From Veillonellaceae bacterium DNF00626 (GTDB lineage Bacteria; Bacillota; Negativicutes; Veillonellales; Dialisteraceae), in contig KQ960873.1 in assembly GCA_001553355.1 (NCBI GenBank), positions 1-46,696 on the forward strand: a DNA stretch of 46,696 nt, read 5' to 3'. This document shows, piece by piece, positions 1 through 9,666 of the stretch. Made by a program: the position numbers and the translations under genes. The notes under the pieces are model-generated. The model saw only the letters and a program-made list of their open reading frames with translations, searched no databases and was not told where the DNA came from. Every line of letters starts with the position of its first letter. The first letter of the stretch is position 1.

Positions 1-105
1 TAAAAAGGCGGAAGAGGATAAAAGGGTGATAGGGAACAATATAATGTAAATATAAATTAAAGGGGGCGCATCGGCAAAGGGTAGGGGTGGAATATTTTTT
101 TGCGG

Positions 106-134
106 TTGAAAAGTTTAGAAAGATTTTTTATATT
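106..134 (+). promoter_or_regulatory. Distal promoter P1 of the S10 operon
   Basis: TTGAAA (106-111), 17-bp spacer, TATATT (129-134). Predicted from consensus match only. Confidence 0.6.
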
Positions 135-261
135 TCTTTGAAAATAGAGAAACGCACGGAGGCGTGTTAATCAAATATTACAAAAATATAAAATCGAAAA
201 AGTCAGTATTTATCGTTTACAACAAGTGATTTTTTGAAAATATAAATTTTTTATAAAATAG

Positions 262-290
262 TTGCAACGTGTGCTGTTAAATAGTATCAT
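262..290 (+). promoter_or_regulatory. Proximal promoter P2 of the S10 operon
   Basis: TTGCAA (262-267), 17-bp spacer, TATCAT (285-290). It lies between the two halves of the 19-nt direct repeat. Confidence 0.55.
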
Positions 291-434
291 ATAAAGGCTG
301 GACGTAAAGGCAGATTGTCGGCAAAAGTCTGTATTTATCGTCTAAATCTAAACTATGAAGTGGAAGGTGGCCTGAATACAGGGAAATTTCCACGGAGCAG
401 TTCATTCGAGAAATGAACGTAGGAGGTTAATGTA

Positions 435-746
435 ATGTCGAAACAGGAAAGAATCAGAATTCGCCTTAAGGGCTATGATCACAAAGCGATTGATCAGAGT
501 GCGGCGAAAATTGTGGAAACGGCTAAGAGAACGGGTTCTCGCGTTTCCGGTCCGATTCCGCTTCCCACTGAGCGGAATGTGTATACTATTCTCCGTTCAC
601 CGCATGTTAATAAGGACAGCCGTGAACAGTTCGAAATGCGTATTCACAAAAGATTGATTGACATTTTGGATCCGTCAAAGAAAACGGCGGATGCGCTGAT
701 GAGACTGGAGCTCCCGGCCGGCGTCAGCATTGAAATTAAAGTGTAA
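435..746 (+). CDS. rpsJ: Ribosomal protein S10
   Basis: Small-subunit protein S10 (also NusE, a partner of NusB and NusG in antitermination), 103 aa, the normal length. The family segment [16 protein letters not shown] is present in the second half. The ATG follows a strong AGGAGG (421-426) by 8 nt. It is the first gene of the S10 operon and rplC starts 12 nt downstream. An alternative-frame ORF inside it has no family match and is a shadow. Confidence 0.98.
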   Translation: MSKQERIRIRLKGYDHKAIDQSAAKIVETAKRTGSRVSGPIPLPTERNVYTILRSPHVNKDSREQFEMRIHKRLIDILDPSKKTADALMRLELPAGVSIEIKV

Positions 747-758
747 GGAGGTGCAAAG

Positions 759-1400
759 ATGTCTAAAGCTATTTTGGGAACAAAAGTAGGTATGTCTCAG
801 GTTTTCGCTGAAAATGGCGACTTGGTTCCGGTTACCGTTATTGAAGTTTTGCCGAATGTGGTAGCAGGAGTTAAGACTGTTGAGTCTGACGGCTATGATG
901 CTGTACAGTTGGGTTATGGTTCTGTCAAAGAAAAGCATTTGACCAAACCGGTAAAGGGTCAGTTTGAAAAATCGGGAATTGATCCGGTGAAGTTTATCCG
1001 TGAGTATAGACCGCTTGAAAAGACGGAATACACGGTAGGCCAAACTCTGGCTGTTGATATCTTCGCAGCAGGAGACATTGTTGACGTAGTAGGTACGAGT
1101 CGCGGCAAGGGTTTTGCCGGTACTATTAAGCGTCACAATCACCAGCGTGGACCGGAAAGTCACGGTTCTAAGAATCATCGTCAGACGGCATCCTTGGGTG
1201 CGCGTATGTCCGGTGGCGGCGGAAAGGTTTTCCGCGGCAAGAAAATGCCTGGACAAATGGGCGGTGAACGGGTGACTGTTCAGAATTTGGAAGTCATCAG
1301 AGTCGATGCGGATCGTCGCATCATGCTGGTAAAAGGCGGTATCCCCGGAGCCAAGGGAAGCCTTATCATGGTAAAGACTGCTATCAAGTCTGTCCAATAA
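759..1400 (+). CDS. rplC: Ribosomal protein L3
   Basis: Large-subunit protein L3, 213 aa, one of the first proteins assembled on 23S rRNA near its 3' end. It opens with GTKVGMSQVF and carries the central loop RGKGFAGTIKRHNHQRGPE that reaches toward the peptidyl-transferase centre, followed by the glycine-rich MSGGGGKVFRGKKMPGQMGG region. An AAGGAGGT precedes the ATG. Second gene of the S10 operon. The 51-nt gap to rplD is the longest among the early genes but shows no terminator. Confidence 0.98.
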   Translation: MSKAILGTKVGMSQVFAENGDLVPVTVIEVLPNVVAGVKTVESDGYDAVQLGYGSVKEKHLTKPVKGQFEKSGIDPVKFIREYRPLEKTEYTVGQTLAVDIFAAGDIVDVVGTSRGKGFAGTIKRHNHQRGPESHGSKNHRQTASLGARMSGGGGKVFRGKKMPGQMGGERVTVQNLEVIRVDADRRIMLVKGGIPGAKGSLIMVKTAIKSVQ

Positions 1401-1451
1401 TATTGTCCGGAACAACAGAAAATTGTTCTTAAGTAAGGGAGGAACATCTCA

Positions 1452-2078
1452 ATGCCGAAAGTAACACTGTATAATATGGCCGGTGAGGCAGCCGGTGAGA
1501 TAGAGTTGAATGACGGCATCTTCGGTGTAGATTACAACGAAGCTGTTATTCATCAGGCAGTGGTGCGTCAGATGGCTAATGAACGTCTTGGCACACATGC
1601 TACAAAGACCAGGGGTCTTGTTCGCGGCGGCGGCAAGAAGCCTTGGCGACAGAAAGGGACAGGCCGTGCTCGTGCAGGTTCTATCCGTTCTCCACTTTGG
1701 GTAGGTGGTGGTACTGTATTTGGCCCGACCCCCAGAAGTCATGCAAAGGATATGAACAGAAAAGCACGTCGCTTGGCTGTAAAATCTGCATTAAGTGAAA
1801 AACTTCGTGCCGGTGAACTTATTGTCCTTGATTCTATTCATTTTGAAGCTCCTAAGACTAAGGATGTCCTTGCTATGTTAAAGAGTTTTGATGTAGCAGG
1901 TAAGGCTTTAATCATTGACGGCGGTGACGCTGTAATGAATACGGTCTTGGGCGCACGTAATATTCCCGGGGTAAAAGCAATGGCGCCTTGCGGAATGAAT
2001 ATTTATGATTTGGTTCATTATACCAAGTTGTTCTTAACACAGGATGCTGTGAAACAAATTGAGGAGGTGCTGGCATAA
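1452..2078 (+). CDS. rplD: Ribosomal protein L4
   Basis: Large-subunit protein L4, 208 aa. The basic extended loop KTRGLVRGGGKKPWRQKGTG (residues about 50-70), which lines the nascent-peptide exit tunnel, is intact. In E. coli L4 also represses its own operon by binding the S10 leader; whether that holds here is unknown. The stop codon shares one base with the ATG of rplW (TAATG), so the two genes are probably translationally coupled. Confidence 0.98.
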   Translation: MPKVTLYNMAGEAAGEIELNDGIFGVDYNEAVIHQAVVRQMANERLGTHATKTRGLVRGGGKKPWRQKGTGRARAGSIRSPLWVGGGTVFGPTPRSHAKDMNRKARRLAVKSALSEKLRAGELIVLDSIHFEAPKTKDVLAMLKSFDVAGKALIIDGGDAVMNTVLGARNIPGVKAMAPCGMNIYDLVHYTKLFLTQDAVKQIEEVLA

Positions 2079-2359
2079 TGGAAGCACGTGAAGTCCTCAT
2101 TCGTCCGATCGTGACGGAAAAATCAACCGCTCTTATGGAACAGGGGAAATACACGTTCCGTGTATCGCTTAAGGCTACGAAAGTTCAAATTCGCCAAGCG
2201 GTAGAGCAAATTTTTAAAGTAAAGGTACAGTCTGTCAATACTATGCGTTATGAAGGAAAGTTGAAACGTATGGGACGTAGCGAAGGCCGTCGTAGTGATT
2301 GGAAGAAGGCAATCGTCACCTTAAAACCGGGTGAATCGATTGAGCTCTTCGAAGCGTAA
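2078..2359 (+). CDS. rplW: Ribosomal protein L23
   Basis: Large-subunit protein L23, 93 aa, located at the tunnel exit where trigger factor and SRP dock. It starts MEAREVLIRPIVTEKST, a typical L23 N-terminus. The ATG overlaps the rplD stop by one base; a GAGGAGGTG within the end of rplD serves as ribosome binding site. Confidence 0.97.
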   Translation: MEAREVLIRPIVTEKSTALMEQGKYTFRVSLKATKVQIRQAVEQIFKVKVQSVNTMRYEGKLKRMGRSEGRRSDWKKAIVTLKPGESIELFEA

Positions 2360-2375
2360 GGAGGAGTAATAGTAA

Positions 2376-3203
2376 ATGGCTTATAAATCATTTAAACCGT
2401 ATACCCCCGGACGCCGTCAGATGACAGTTTCTACTTTTGAGGAAATAACAACTGATAAGCCGGAAAAATCCCTTCTGGCTCCTCTTCATAATCATGGCGG
2501 TCGTAATATTTCGGGAAGAACCACCGTTCGTCATCAGGGCGGCGGTCATAAACGTCAGTATAGAATTATTGATTTTAAAAGAAATAAAGATAATATTCCG
2601 GCAAAAGTGGCTACAATCGAATATGATCCGAACAGAACTTGTCGTATAGCACTTTTACATTATGCCGATGGTGAAAAGAGATATATCTTGGCACCGAAGG
2701 GACTTAAAGTCGGTGATGTCGTTACCAGCGGTCCTGAATCGGATATTAAGGTAGGAAATACACTTCCGTTCCGGAATATTCCCTTAGGTACCATCGTTCA
2801 CAATGTTGAATTGAAAATAGGTAAGGGCGGACAGATGGTCAGAAGTGCCGGCGCATCTGCTCAGCTCATGGCAAAAGAGGGAGATTATGCTCTTCTTCGC
2901 CTTCCTTCAGGGGAACTTCGTCGAGTACATATCCGTTGCCGTGCGACTATCGGTGTGGTAGGCAATGAAGATCATGAAAATATTACCTTGGGTAAAGCCG
3001 GTAGAAATCGTTGGCTTGGCGTTCGCCCGGCGAACCGTGGTGTTGTCATGAACCCGAACGACCATCCGCATGGCGGTGGTGAAGGTAAGTCCCCGGTAGG
3101 ACGTAAGCGTCCGGTAACACCGTGGGGTAAACCGGCTTACGGCGTGAAGACCCGCGATAACAAGAAAGCGTCCACGAAGTTAATCGTGAAGAGACGTAAG
3201 TAA
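2376..3203 (+). CDS. rplB: Ribosomal protein L2
   Basis: Large-subunit protein L2, 275 aa, needed for subunit association and peptidyl-transferase assembly. Recognisable blocks are [15 protein letters not shown] near residue 55 and the C-terminal loop [15 protein letters not shown], which contains the conserved histidine of the family. AAGGAGG precedes the ATG. The gene lies between rplW and rpsS, the standard order. Confidence 0.98.
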   Translation: MAYKSFKPYTPGRRQMTVSTFEEITTDKPEKSLLAPLHNHGGRNISGRTTVRHQGGGHKRQYRIIDFKRNKDNIPAKVATIEYDPNRTCRIALLHYADGEKRYILAPKGLKVGDVVTSGPESDIKVGNTLPFRNIPLGTIVHNVELKIGKGGQMVRSAGASAQLMAKEGDYALLRLPSGELRRVHIRCRATIGVVGNEDHENITLGKAGRNRWLGVRPANRGVVMNPNDHPHGGGEGKSPVGRKRPVTPWGKPAYGVKTRDNKKASTKLIVKRRK

Positions 3204-3220
3204 GATAAGGAGGAGTCAAA

Positions 3221-3487
3221 GTGTCCAGATCTGTAAAAAAAGGTCCGTTTGTCGCATTTTCTTTAGTAAAAAAGATTGATGCTATGAATGAAGCCAATGA
3301 AAAGAAAATTGTTAAAACCTGGTCCCGTGCTTCTACTATCCTGCCGAGTTTCGTAGGTCACACCATTGCGATTCACGACGGAAGAAAACACGTACCGGTA
3401 TACATCACCGAAGATATGGTAGGCCATAAACTTGGCGAATTCGCTCCGACCCGTACATTCAAAGGTCATAATAAGAGCGATAAGTAA
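3221..3487 (+). CDS. rpsS: Ribosomal protein S19
   Basis: Small-subunit head protein S19, 88 aa. The start is GTG (3221), set by AAGGAGGAG about 7 nt upstream and by the family N-terminus [10 protein letters not shown]. The C-terminal block [18 protein letters not shown] is typical. Non-ATG starts recur in this operon (rpsS, rplE with GTG; rpsC with TTG). Confidence 0.97.
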   Translation: MSRSVKKGPFVAFSLVKKIDAMNEANEKKIVKTWSRASTILPSFVGHTIAIHDGRKHVPVYITEDMVGHKLGEFAPTRTFKGHNKSDK

Positions 3488-3501
3488 TAGGGAGGATAGA
3501 C

Positions 3502-3837
3502 ATGGAAGTACAAGCTATTGCAAGAAACGTCCGCATTTCTCCCCGTAAGGTTCGCATTGTGGCTAACCTCGTTCGCGGTAAGAATGCCGGAGAAGCACTT
3601 GCCATTCTGCGTCATACACATAAAGCAGCATCAATTGTTATTGAAAAGGCTTTGAAAAGTGCTATGGCTAATGCAGAAAACAACAACAATATGAATATTG
3701 ATAATTTGTATATTTCTACTATTTATGTAGATGCAGGCCCGATAATGAAGCGCGTACACCCACGTTCACGTGGACAGGCTTTCGGGATTATGAAACGTAC
3801 CAGCACACTGACGGTAAAAGTTTCTGAAAGAGAATAA
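3502..3837 (+). CDS. rplV: Ribosomal protein L22
   Basis: Large-subunit protein L22, 111 aa, whose beta-hairpin lines the exit tunnel near the macrolide site. The block ISPRKVRIVANLVRGKN is near the N-terminus and PRSRGQAFGIMKRTSTL is the hairpin/C-terminal region. GGGAGG precedes the ATG. Standard position between rpsS and rpsC. Confidence 0.97.
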   Translation: MEVQAIARNVRISPRKVRIVANLVRGKNAGEALAILRHTHKAASIVIEKALKSAMANAENNNNMNIDNLYISTIYVDAGPIMKRVHPRSRGQAFGIMKRTSTLTVKVSERE

Positions 3838-3855
3838 TCGAAGGAGGGAAACGTT

Positions 3856-4626
3856 TTGGGTCAGAAAGTTAATCCGCATGGAATGCGTGTAGGTGTAATC
3901 AATGACTGGGATTCCAAATGGTTTGCAGAAAAAGACTATGCCGACCTTTTAGTGGAAGATGCTAAGATTCGTGAATTTCTGAAGAAGCATTTATTTGCTG
4001 CAGGCATTTCCAAAATTGGGATCAAACGCGTAGGCAAAAGAGTAAAAATTGCCATTTATACGGCTAAACCCGGCATGGTTATCGGCCGTGGCGGCACAGG
4101 CATTGAAGACATTAAAAAGGCTTTGACGGTAGTCACTGATAAAGAAGTGGATATTGATATCTTAGAAATCAAATCTATTTCTATGAGCGCTCTTTTGGTA
4201 GGGGAAGATATTGCTTCTCAATTAGAAAGACGTGTCAGCTTCCGTCGAGCAGTGAAACAAGCGGTAGGCAGAACAATGCGTGCCGGCGCTAAGGGAATCA
4301 AAGTAATCGTATCCGGCCGTTTGGGCGGCGCAGAAATTGCTCGTTCTGAAACGGTGAAGGAAGGATCGATTCCTCTTCAGACGCTCCGCGCAAATATTGA
4401 TTATGCCGTAGCTACCGCTCACACCACTTATGGTGCTATCGGCATCAAAGTTTGGATTTACAGAGGCGAATTGGCGCCGGGACAGATGGTCGATGAGACT
4501 GAGAATGTCCGTACAAATAAAGACCGGGGTAATCGCAATGAAAATAGACGTGGCGGACGCCGGGGCGAACGTAGAGAACGTAAACCGAGACATAATGGTG
4601 AGCGTGCCGAAAGGAGTGATTCCTGA
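3856..4626 (+). CDS. rpsC: Ribosomal protein S3
   Basis: Small-subunit protein S3 at the mRNA entry tunnel, 256 aa, somewhat longer than the common 207-233 aa. The KH domain carries [19 protein letters not shown] (GXXG loop) near residues 75-93. The last ~35 residues form an Arg/Asn/Glu-rich tail ([18 protein letters not shown]...) that explains the extra length. Start is TTG at 3856 after AAGGAGGG. Its TGA overlaps the rplP ATG by one base (TGATG). Confidence 0.97.
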   Translation: MGQKVNPHGMRVGVINDWDSKWFAEKDYADLLVEDAKIREFLKKHLFAAGISKIGIKRVGKRVKIAIYTAKPGMVIGRGGTGIEDIKKALTVVTDKEVDIDILEIKSISMSALLVGEDIASQLERRVSFRRAVKQAVGRTMRAGAKGIKVIVSGRLGGAEIARSETVKEGSIPLQTLRANIDYAVATAHTTYGAIGIKVWIYRGELAPGQMVDETENVRTNKDRGNRNENRRGGRRGERRERKPRHNGERAERSDS

Positions 4627-5051
4627 TGTTAATACCGAAGCGTACTAAGTACCGCAAGCAGTTCCGCGGCCGTATGAAAGGCAAAGCACATCGTGGAAAC
4701 ACGGTCATTTACGGCGAATACGGTTTGGTGGCATTGGAACCGTCATGGATTACCAGTCGTCAAATCGAAGCAGCTCGTATCGCTATGACACGTTACACAA
4801 AGCGTGGCGGTAAAGTTTGGATAAAGATATTCCCCGATAAGCCGGTAACGGCAAAGCCTATCGGTACTCGTCAAGGTTCCGGTAAAGGTTCGGTAGAATA
4901 TTGGGTAGCAGTAGTGAAACCGGGACGCGTTATGTTTGAAATGGGCGGTATTTCTGAAGAAGTCGCCAAAGAAGCAATGCGTCTGGCAGGGCATAAGTTG
5001 CCTATTAAAACAAAATTTGTAGTTAAAGGTCAAGAAGTGGCAGGTGAATAA
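4626..5051 (+). CDS. rplP: Ribosomal protein L16
   Basis: Large-subunit protein L16, 141 aa, which helps position tRNA in the A site. It begins [19 protein letters not shown] and contains the block [20 protein letters not shown]. An internal AAGGAGTG near the end of rpsC acts as ribosome binding site, and the ATG overlaps the rpsC stop by one base, suggesting coupling. Confidence 0.98.
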   Translation: MLIPKRTKYRKQFRGRMKGKAHRGNTVIYGEYGLVALEPSWITSRQIEAARIAMTRYTKRGGKVWIKIFPDKPVTAKPIGTRQGSGKGSVEYWVAVVKPGRVMFEMGGISEEVAKEAMRLAGHKLPIKTKFVVKGQEVAGE

Positions 5052-5052
5052 A

Positions 5053-5259
5053 ATGAAGGTCAATGAAATTCGTAACCTGAGCACTGCCGAAAGAAATGAA
5101 AAGGTTGCCGGCTTAAAGGAAGAACTGTTCAACCTCCGTTTTCAATTAGCTACCGGTCAGCTTGAAAATCCGATGCGTATTCGTCAAGTGAAGAAGGACA
5201 TCGCAAAAATCAAGACCGTTCAGCGTGAAGAAGAGTTGAAGGCTGCCCAAAAGGCATAA
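5053..5259 (+). CDS. rpmC: Ribosomal protein L29
   Basis: Large-subunit protein L29, 68 aa from the ATG at 5053, sitting beside L23 at the tunnel exit. The sequence [13 protein letters not shown] and the helix [20 protein letters not shown] are typical. An in-frame GTG at 5044 inside the end of rplP would add three residues; I prefer 5053 because the family starts at this Met and the AGGTGA motif is placed for it. Confidence 0.95.
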   Translation: MKVNEIRNLSTAERNEKVAGLKEELFNLRFQLATGQLENPMRIRQVKKDIAKIKTVQREEELKAAQKA

Positions 5260-5283
5260 CGGTTATTCCATAAGGAGGATCTC

Positions 5284-5544
5284 ATGGCAGAAGAAAGAAA
5301 TCTGCGCAAAGTGCGCCAGGGAATCGTAGTAAGTGACAAAATGGATAAAACCGTTGTTGTTGCCGTAGAACGTAAGGTTCCCCATAAGCTTTATAGAAAA
5401 GGTATTAATACCACAACCAAGTTTAAAGCCCATGACGAAAACAACGAATGCCGCATTGGTGATACGGTGCGCATCGTCGAAACTCGCCCCTTATCTCATG
5501 ATAAACGGTGGAGAGTGGAGAAAATCGTTGCCCGTCAGGATTGA
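5284..5544 (+). CDS. rpsQ: Ribosomal protein S17
   Basis: Small-subunit protein S17, 86 aa, an OB-fold protein that binds 16S rRNA early. Motifs [14 protein letters not shown] and [19 protein letters not shown] are the family signatures. AAGGAGG precedes the ATG at good distance. Confidence 0.97.
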   Translation: MAEERNLRKVRQGIVVSDKMDKTVVVAVERKVPHKLYRKGINTTTKFKAHDENNECRIGDTVRIVETRPLSHDKRWRVEKIVARQD

Positions 5545-5572
5545 TTAATAGTTTTATAGGAGGATTGGCACG

Positions 5573-5941
5573 ATGATTCAGCAGGAAAGCAGACTCAACG
5601 TTGCAGATAATACCGGAGCAAAGAACATCCTGGTGATTAAAGTCTTAGGTGGTTCTTTCCGTAAAAGCGGAAACATCGGCGATGTGGTAGTAGCTACAGT
5701 CAAAGATGCATCACCCGGTGGCGTTGTGAAAAAGGGCCAGGTGGTAAAAGCTGTTGTGGTTCGTAGCGTAAGCGGCGTAGCCCGTTCGGACGGTTCTCAT
5801 ATCCGTTTCGATGAAAATGCAGCTGTTATTATAAAAGATGACAAGAGCCCGGTAGGAACACGTATTTTTGGACCGGTAGCAAGAGAACTCCGTGAAAAGG
5901 ATTTCATGAAGATTATTTCCTTGGCTCCGGAAGTGCTCTGA
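5573..5941 (+). CDS. rplN: Ribosomal protein L14
   Basis: Large-subunit protein L14, 122 aa, the universal length. It lies at the subunit interface and forms part of bridge B8. It opens [17 protein letters not shown] and ends [16 protein letters not shown]; both are nearly invariant in bacteria. AGGAGG precedes the ATG. Confidence 0.98.
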   Translation: MIQQESRLNVADNTGAKNILVIKVLGGSFRKSGNIGDVVVATVKDASPGGVVKKGQVVKAVVVRSVSGVARSDGSHIRFDENAAVIIKDDKSPVGTRIFGPVARELREKDFMKIISLAPEVL

Positions 5942-5953
5942 TAGGAGGCAAAT

Positions 5954-6286
5954 ATGAGTCAGAAACTGCACGTAAAAACCGGTGATACAGTAGAAGTTAT
6001 TTCCGGTAAAGACAAAGGTAAACAAGGTAAAATTACAGCGGCTATGCCTAAAGAAGGACGTGTTATCGTCGAAGGCGTAAACGTTGTAAAAAGACATACC
6101 AAACCGTCTCAGGCAAACCCTAAGGGCGGAATTATTGAAAAAGAAGCTCCGATTTATGCATGTAAGGTCATGATTGTGGATCCGGAAACAAAGAAACCGA
6201 CCCGCATTAAGAAAGTACAGCAGAAAGACGGTTCTTATGTAAGAGCCTCAGTTAAGAGCGGTGCTATCTTAGACGAAGTAAGGTAA
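5954..6286 (+). CDS. rplX: Ribosomal protein L24
   Basis: Large-subunit assembly initiator L24, 110 aa. The N-terminal KOW motif [18 protein letters not shown] (residues about 10-27) is clear, followed by [26 protein letters not shown] precedes the ATG 12 nt after rplN. Confidence 0.97.
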   Translation: MSQKLHVKTGDTVEVISGKDKGKQGKITAAMPKEGRVIVEGVNVVKRHTKPSQANPKGGIIEKEAPIYACKVMIVDPETKKPTRIKKVQQKDGSYVRASVKSGAILDEVR

Positions 6287-6306
6287 GCGGGGAAGGAGGA
6301 TAACAA

Positions 6307-6846
6307 GTGTCCAGATTAAATGATTTGTACCAAGAAGAGATAAGAAAATCCCTTCGCGAAAAGTTCGGCTATAAAAATGAAATGCAAATTCCGAAGTTGG
6401 AAAAAATCGTTATTAATATCGGCGTTGGCGAAGCAACAGAAAATTCAAAAACTATTGATGCAGCCGCATCCGATTTAGCAACGATCACCGGACAGAAGCC
6501 GATTATTTGTAAAGCACGTCGCTCTTTGGCAGCTTGGAAAATCCGTGAAGGAATGCCCTTAGGCTGCAAAGTGACACTGCGTGGCGAAAGAATGTATGAA
6601 TTCTTAGATCGCCTTATCAATATTGCACTTCCCCGTGTCCGCGATTTCCGCGGTATCAGTGCTACAAGCTTTGATGGTCGTGGGAATTATGCTTTCGGTG
6701 TAAAAGAACAACTTATTTTCCCGGAAGTAGATTATGAAAAGATTGATAGAATCCGTGGTATGGATATTATCATTGTAACGACGGCTAAAACCGACGAAGA
6801 AGCAAGAGAAATGCTTACTCAATTCGGTATGCCGTTTAAGAAATAA
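6307..6846 (+). CDS. rplE: Ribosomal protein L5
   Basis: Large-subunit protein L5, 179 aa, which binds 5S rRNA and contacts P-site tRNA. Signature blocks are [15 protein letters not shown] and [20 protein letters not shown]. The start is GTG (6307) after AAGGAGGA; the family N-terminus ([11 protein letters not shown]) fits this start. Confidence 0.97.
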   Translation: MSRLNDLYQEEIRKSLREKFGYKNEMQIPKLEKIVINIGVGEATENSKTIDAAASDLATITGQKPIICKARRSLAAWKIREGMPLGCKVTLRGERMYEFLDRLINIALPRVRDFRGISATSFDGRGNYAFGVKEQLIFPEVDYEKIDRIRGMDIIIVTTAKTDEEAREMLTQFGMPFKK

Positions 6847-6859
6847 TGAGGAGGACAAT

Positions 6860-7129
6860 ATGGCAAAGAAGTCTATGCTCGAACGCGAAAAGAAGAGAGA
6901 ACTTTGCGTAGATAAATATGCAGCGAAGCGTAAAGCTTTGAAAGAAGCCGGAGACTATGAAGCGCTGAGCAAATTACCTCGTAATGCATCTCCCACGCGT
7001 TTACACAACCGTTGCAAACTGACCGGTCGTCCCCACGGTTTTATGCGTAAATTCGGAATTTGTCGTAACCAATTCCGGGATTTGGCTTACCGAGGAGAAA
7101 TTCCCGGCGTGAAGAAAGCCAGCTGGTAA
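6860..7129 (+). CDS. rpsN: Ribosomal protein S14, zinc-independent long form
   Basis: Small-subunit head protein S14. At 89 aa, and without the two CXXC zinc knuckles of the short 61-aa form, it belongs to the C-minus type. The C-terminal block [20 protein letters not shown] is diagnostic. In many Firmicutes the operon copy is the zinc-binding short form and the long form is a zinc-starvation paralogue, so a C-minus copy as the operon gene is worth noting. Confidence 0.96.
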   Translation: MAKKSMLEREKKRELCVDKYAAKRKALKEAGDYEALSKLPRNASPTRLHNRCKLTGRPHGFMRKFGICRNQFRDLAYRGEIPGVKKASW

Positions 7130-7155
7130 CAGGATTTCGGAAGGAGGATTAGAAT

Positions 7156-7554
7156 ATGGTAACAACCGATCCGATTGCGGATATGCTTACTCGTATCCGT
7201 AATGCGAACGACGCATATCATGAAAAAGTAGATATGCCTGCTTCTAAAATTAAGGCCGCTGTGCTTGAAATTTTGAAGAACGAAGGCTTTATTAAAAGCG
7301 TTGAAAAAGTAGAAGTAGAAGGACATCAAGTATTGCGCGTAGCTTTGAAATATGGAGCTAATCGCGAAAAAGTTATTAAAGGTCTGAAAAGAATTTCCAA
7401 ACCGGGTCTCCGTGCTTATGCAGGCAAAGATGAATTGCCGAAAGTATTGGGCGGTTTAGGAATTGCAATCATTTCCACATCTAAAGGCATTAAGACAGAC
7501 AAGGCTGCTCGAAAAGAAGGTCTTGGCGGAGAAGTCCTTGCCTATGTTTGGTAA
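7156..7554 (+). CDS. rpsH: Ribosomal protein S8
   Basis: Small-subunit protein S8, 132 aa, a primary binder of the 16S central domain and, in E. coli, the translational repressor of the spc operon. It starts [17 protein letters not shown] and ends [13 protein letters not shown], both typical. AAGGAGG precedes the ATG. Confidence 0.98.
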   Translation: MVTTDPIADMLTRIRNANDAYHEKVDMPASKIKAAVLEILKNEGFIKSVEKVEVEGHQVLRVALKYGANREKVIKGLKRISKPGLRAYAGKDELPKVLGGLGIAIISTSKGIKTDKAARKEGLGGEVLAYVW

Positions 7555-7571
7555 TCCGTAGGAGGTAGCAT

Positions 7572-8114
7572 ATGTCAAGAATTGGCAATAAACCTATTAC
7601 GGTTCCTGCCGGTGTGGAAGTCAAATTTGACGGTCATACCGCAACCGTAAAAGGACCGAAAGGCACATTAACACGTAAACTCAATCCGGAAATTGCAGTA
7701 AAATTGGAAGACGGTCAAATCATCGTCACCCGTCCGGATGATGAAATTAAACATCGTTCTCTTCATGGCCTTACACGCACACTCATCAATAACATGGTAG
7801 TTGGCGTTACAGAAGGTTTTGAAAAGAAATTGGAAATTCAAGGTGTAGGATACAATGCACAAATGCAAGGTCAGAATCTGAAATTGGCATTAGGATTCTC
7901 TCATCCGGTTATCATTACACCGCCGGCAGGGATCACTATTTCCACACCGTCAGCTGTGAATATCATCGTATCCGGAGCTGATAAAGAATTGGTAGGACAA
8001 GTGGCATCAGAAATTCGTGACTGGCGCCGTCCGGAACCATACAAAGGAAAAGGAATCCGCTATGCCGGTGAACATGTTCGTCGTAAGGCCGGTAAGACCG
8101 GAGCAACGAAGTAA
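7572..8114 (+). CDS. rplF: Ribosomal protein L6
   Basis: Large-subunit protein L6, 180 aa, near the factor-binding site. It starts MSRIGNKPITVPAGV and its second repeat ends RRPEPYKGKGIRYAGEHV, the family signature. AGGAGGT precedes the ATG. Confidence 0.98.
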   Translation: MSRIGNKPITVPAGVEVKFDGHTATVKGPKGTLTRKLNPEIAVKLEDGQIIVTRPDDEIKHRSLHGLTRTLINNMVVGVTEGFEKKLEIQGVGYNAQMQGQNLKLALGFSHPVIITPPAGITISTPSAVNIIVSGADKELVGQVASEIRDWRRPEPYKGKGIRYAGEHVRRKAGKTGATK

Positions 8115-8131
8115 GGAGGAGGTAGAAATAT

Positions 8132-8497
8132 ATGCGTACAAATAAAAGTAAACAAGCTCTTCGCCGCCGCCACTTGCGTCTTCGTCAGAAGATTTCCGGT
8201 ACTACCGCACGTCCTCGCCTGAACGTATTTCGTTCCTTAGCTAATATTTACGCACAGGTTATTGACGACGAAAAAGGAGTAACCATTGTTTCTGCAAATA
8301 GCTTAGATAAAGAACTCAAAGAAAAAATATCTTATGGCGGAAATATTGAAGCGGCTAAAGCTGTTGGCGAATTAGTAGCAAAAAGAGCTCTTGAAAAGGG
8401 CATTGAAACGGTCGTATTCGATCGTGGCGGTTGCATTTATCACGGCAGAGTTAAAGCTTTAGCTGAAGGCGCCCGTGAAGCCGGCCTCAAATTTTAA
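8132..8497 (+). CDS. rplR: Ribosomal protein L18
   Basis: Large-subunit 5S-rRNA-binding protein L18, 121 aa. The basic N-terminus ([20 protein letters not shown]), the RPRLNVFRS block and the C-terminal [20 protein letters not shown] are typical. AAGGAGGAGG precedes the ATG. Confidence 0.98.
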   Translation: MRTNKSKQALRRRHLRLRQKISGTTARPRLNVFRSLANIYAQVIDDEKGVTIVSANSLDKELKEKISYGGNIEAAKAVGELVAKRALEKGIETVVFDRGGCIYHGRVKALAEGAREAGLKF

Positions 8498-8514
8498 GAT
8501 AAAGGAGAAAACAC

Positions 8515-9015
8515 ATGGCAAGATTTGAAAAGCAAGAATCCGACTTACAGGAAAACGTCGTTTTCATTAACCGCGTTGCTAAAGTCGTAAAAGGCGGCCG
8601 TCGTTTTTCCTTTGCTGCTGTTGTCGTAGTTGGCGACGGAAAAGGTAAAGTAGGGGCAGGCCTCGGGAAAGCATCTGAAGTGCCGGAAGCTATCCGCAAA
8701 GGCGTAGAAGATGCTAAGAAAAATATGATTTCCATAGCATTGAAAAATGGCACCGTACCTCATGAAGCATTAGGTATTTACGGTGCAGGAAAAGTCGTTA
8801 TGAAACCGGCTGCTGAAGGTACCGGCGTTAAAGCCGGCGGGCCCGTTCGTGCGGTTCTCGCTATGGCAGGCGTTCGTAACGTACTTACCAAATCATTAGG
8901 CTCATCCAATCCGATTAATATGGTGAAAGCTACTATCAACGGATTGGCACAATTACAAAACGTACAAACCGTAGCAGCTCTTCGTGGCAAAACGGTAGAC
9001 GAAATTTATAACTAA
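8515..9015 (+). CDS. rpsE: Ribosomal protein S5
   Basis: Small-subunit protein S5, 166 aa, important for decoding fidelity and mRNA helicase activity. The double-stranded-RNA-binding-like domain shows [16 protein letters not shown] followed by [27 protein letters not shown] precedes the ATG. Confidence 0.98.
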   Translation: MARFEKQESDLQENVVFINRVAKVVKGGRRFSFAAVVVVGDGKGKVGAGLGKASEVPEAIRKGVEDAKKNMISIALKNGTVPHEALGIYGAGKVVMKPAAEGTGVKAGGPVRAVLAMAGVRNVLTKSLGSSNPINMVKATINGLAQLQNVQTVAALRGKTVDEIYN

Positions 9016-9029
9016 GGGAGGGCGCGGTC

Positions 9030-9209
9030 ATGAAAGTACTCATTACATTGAAAAAAAGCGTGATTGGCTCAAGACCCGAACACAAAGCAACCATTAAAGC
9101 ACTTGGTTTGAAGAAAACCAATTCCTCTGTGGTGAAAGAATTAACTCCACAGATTGAAGGCATGATTCATGCTGTTCGTCACTTAGTGGAATGCAAAGAA
9201 GCAGAATAA
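9030..9209 (+). CDS. rpmD: Ribosomal protein L30
   Basis: Large-subunit protein L30, 59 aa, short enough to be missed by length filters. It reads [20 protein letters not shown] at the N-terminus, then a [13 protein letters not shown] segment, the standard L30 pattern. GGGAGG precedes the ATG. It lies between rpsE and rplO as in other bacteria. Confidence 0.96.
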   Translation: MKVLITLKKSVIGSRPEHKATIKALGLKKTNSSVVKELTPQIEGMIHAVRHLVECKEAE

Positions 9210-9224
9210 GAAGGAGGTGCACGA

Positions 9225-9665
9225 ATGAAACTGCATGAATTGAAACCGGCCGAAGGATCTCGTAAAGTACGTCGTCGTGTAGGTCGTGGTCTCGGCTCCG
9301 GCATGGGTAAACAAGCTACCCGAGGAACCAAAGGCCAGATGGCAAGAACCGGTGGTGGTACCCGTCCGGGATTCGAAGGCGGACAGATGCCTTTGTATCG
9401 TCGTCTTCCTAAACGCGGATTTAAGAATGTTTTTGCGAAGAAATATGCTGTTGTCAATGTAGAAGAATTGAACGCTTTTGAAGACAAATCCGTTGTCGAT
9501 CCGGCAGCTCTCGTAGAAGCAGGTATTCTCAAAAACGTTTTAGACGGTGTTCGTATTCTGGGAGATGGTGAATTAACCAAAGTTCTTGACGTAAGAGCAC
9601 AAGGTTTCACCAAGACTGCACAGGAAAAGATTGAAGCAGCAGGTGGAAAAGTAGAGGTGATCTAA
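9225..9665 (+). CDS. rplO: Ribosomal protein L15
   Basis: Large-subunit protein L15, 146 aa. The long basic N-terminal extension contains [18 protein letters not shown] and [18 protein letters not shown], the signature region. AAGGAGGTG precedes the ATG. The gene ends one base before the secY start, and its last codons (GAGGTGATC) supply the secY ribosome binding site. Confidence 0.98.
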   Translation: MKLHELKPAEGSRKVRRRVGRGLGSGMGKQATRGTKGQMARTGGGTRPGFEGGQMPLYRRLPKRGFKNVFAKKYAVVNVEELNAFEDKSVVDPAALVEAGILKNVLDGVRILGDGELTKVLDVRAQGFTKTAQEKIEAAGGKVEVI

Positions 9666-9666
9666 T

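Larger units (their letters stand above)
1..434 (+). other. Leader and promoter region of the S10 operon
   Basis: No coding sequence is convincing in these 434 bases. They hold two sigma-70-like promoters (listed separately), a 19-nt direct repeat with one mismatch (198-216 and 323-341), and a 7-bp hairpin (400-406 with 412-418) that ends just before the rpsJ ribosome binding site at 421-426. The 5' untranslated region would be about 135-290 nt. The E. coli S10 leader binds L4 for autogenous control; this leader is AT-rich and I cannot show that it has the same fold. Confidence 0.7.

Noticed and set aside
675-1415. 246-aa minus-strand ORF across rpsJ/rplC, and many similar long antisense ORFs over the ribosomal genes
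   Set aside because: They are shadows produced by the codon bias of the real genes; no family features or ribosome binding sites.
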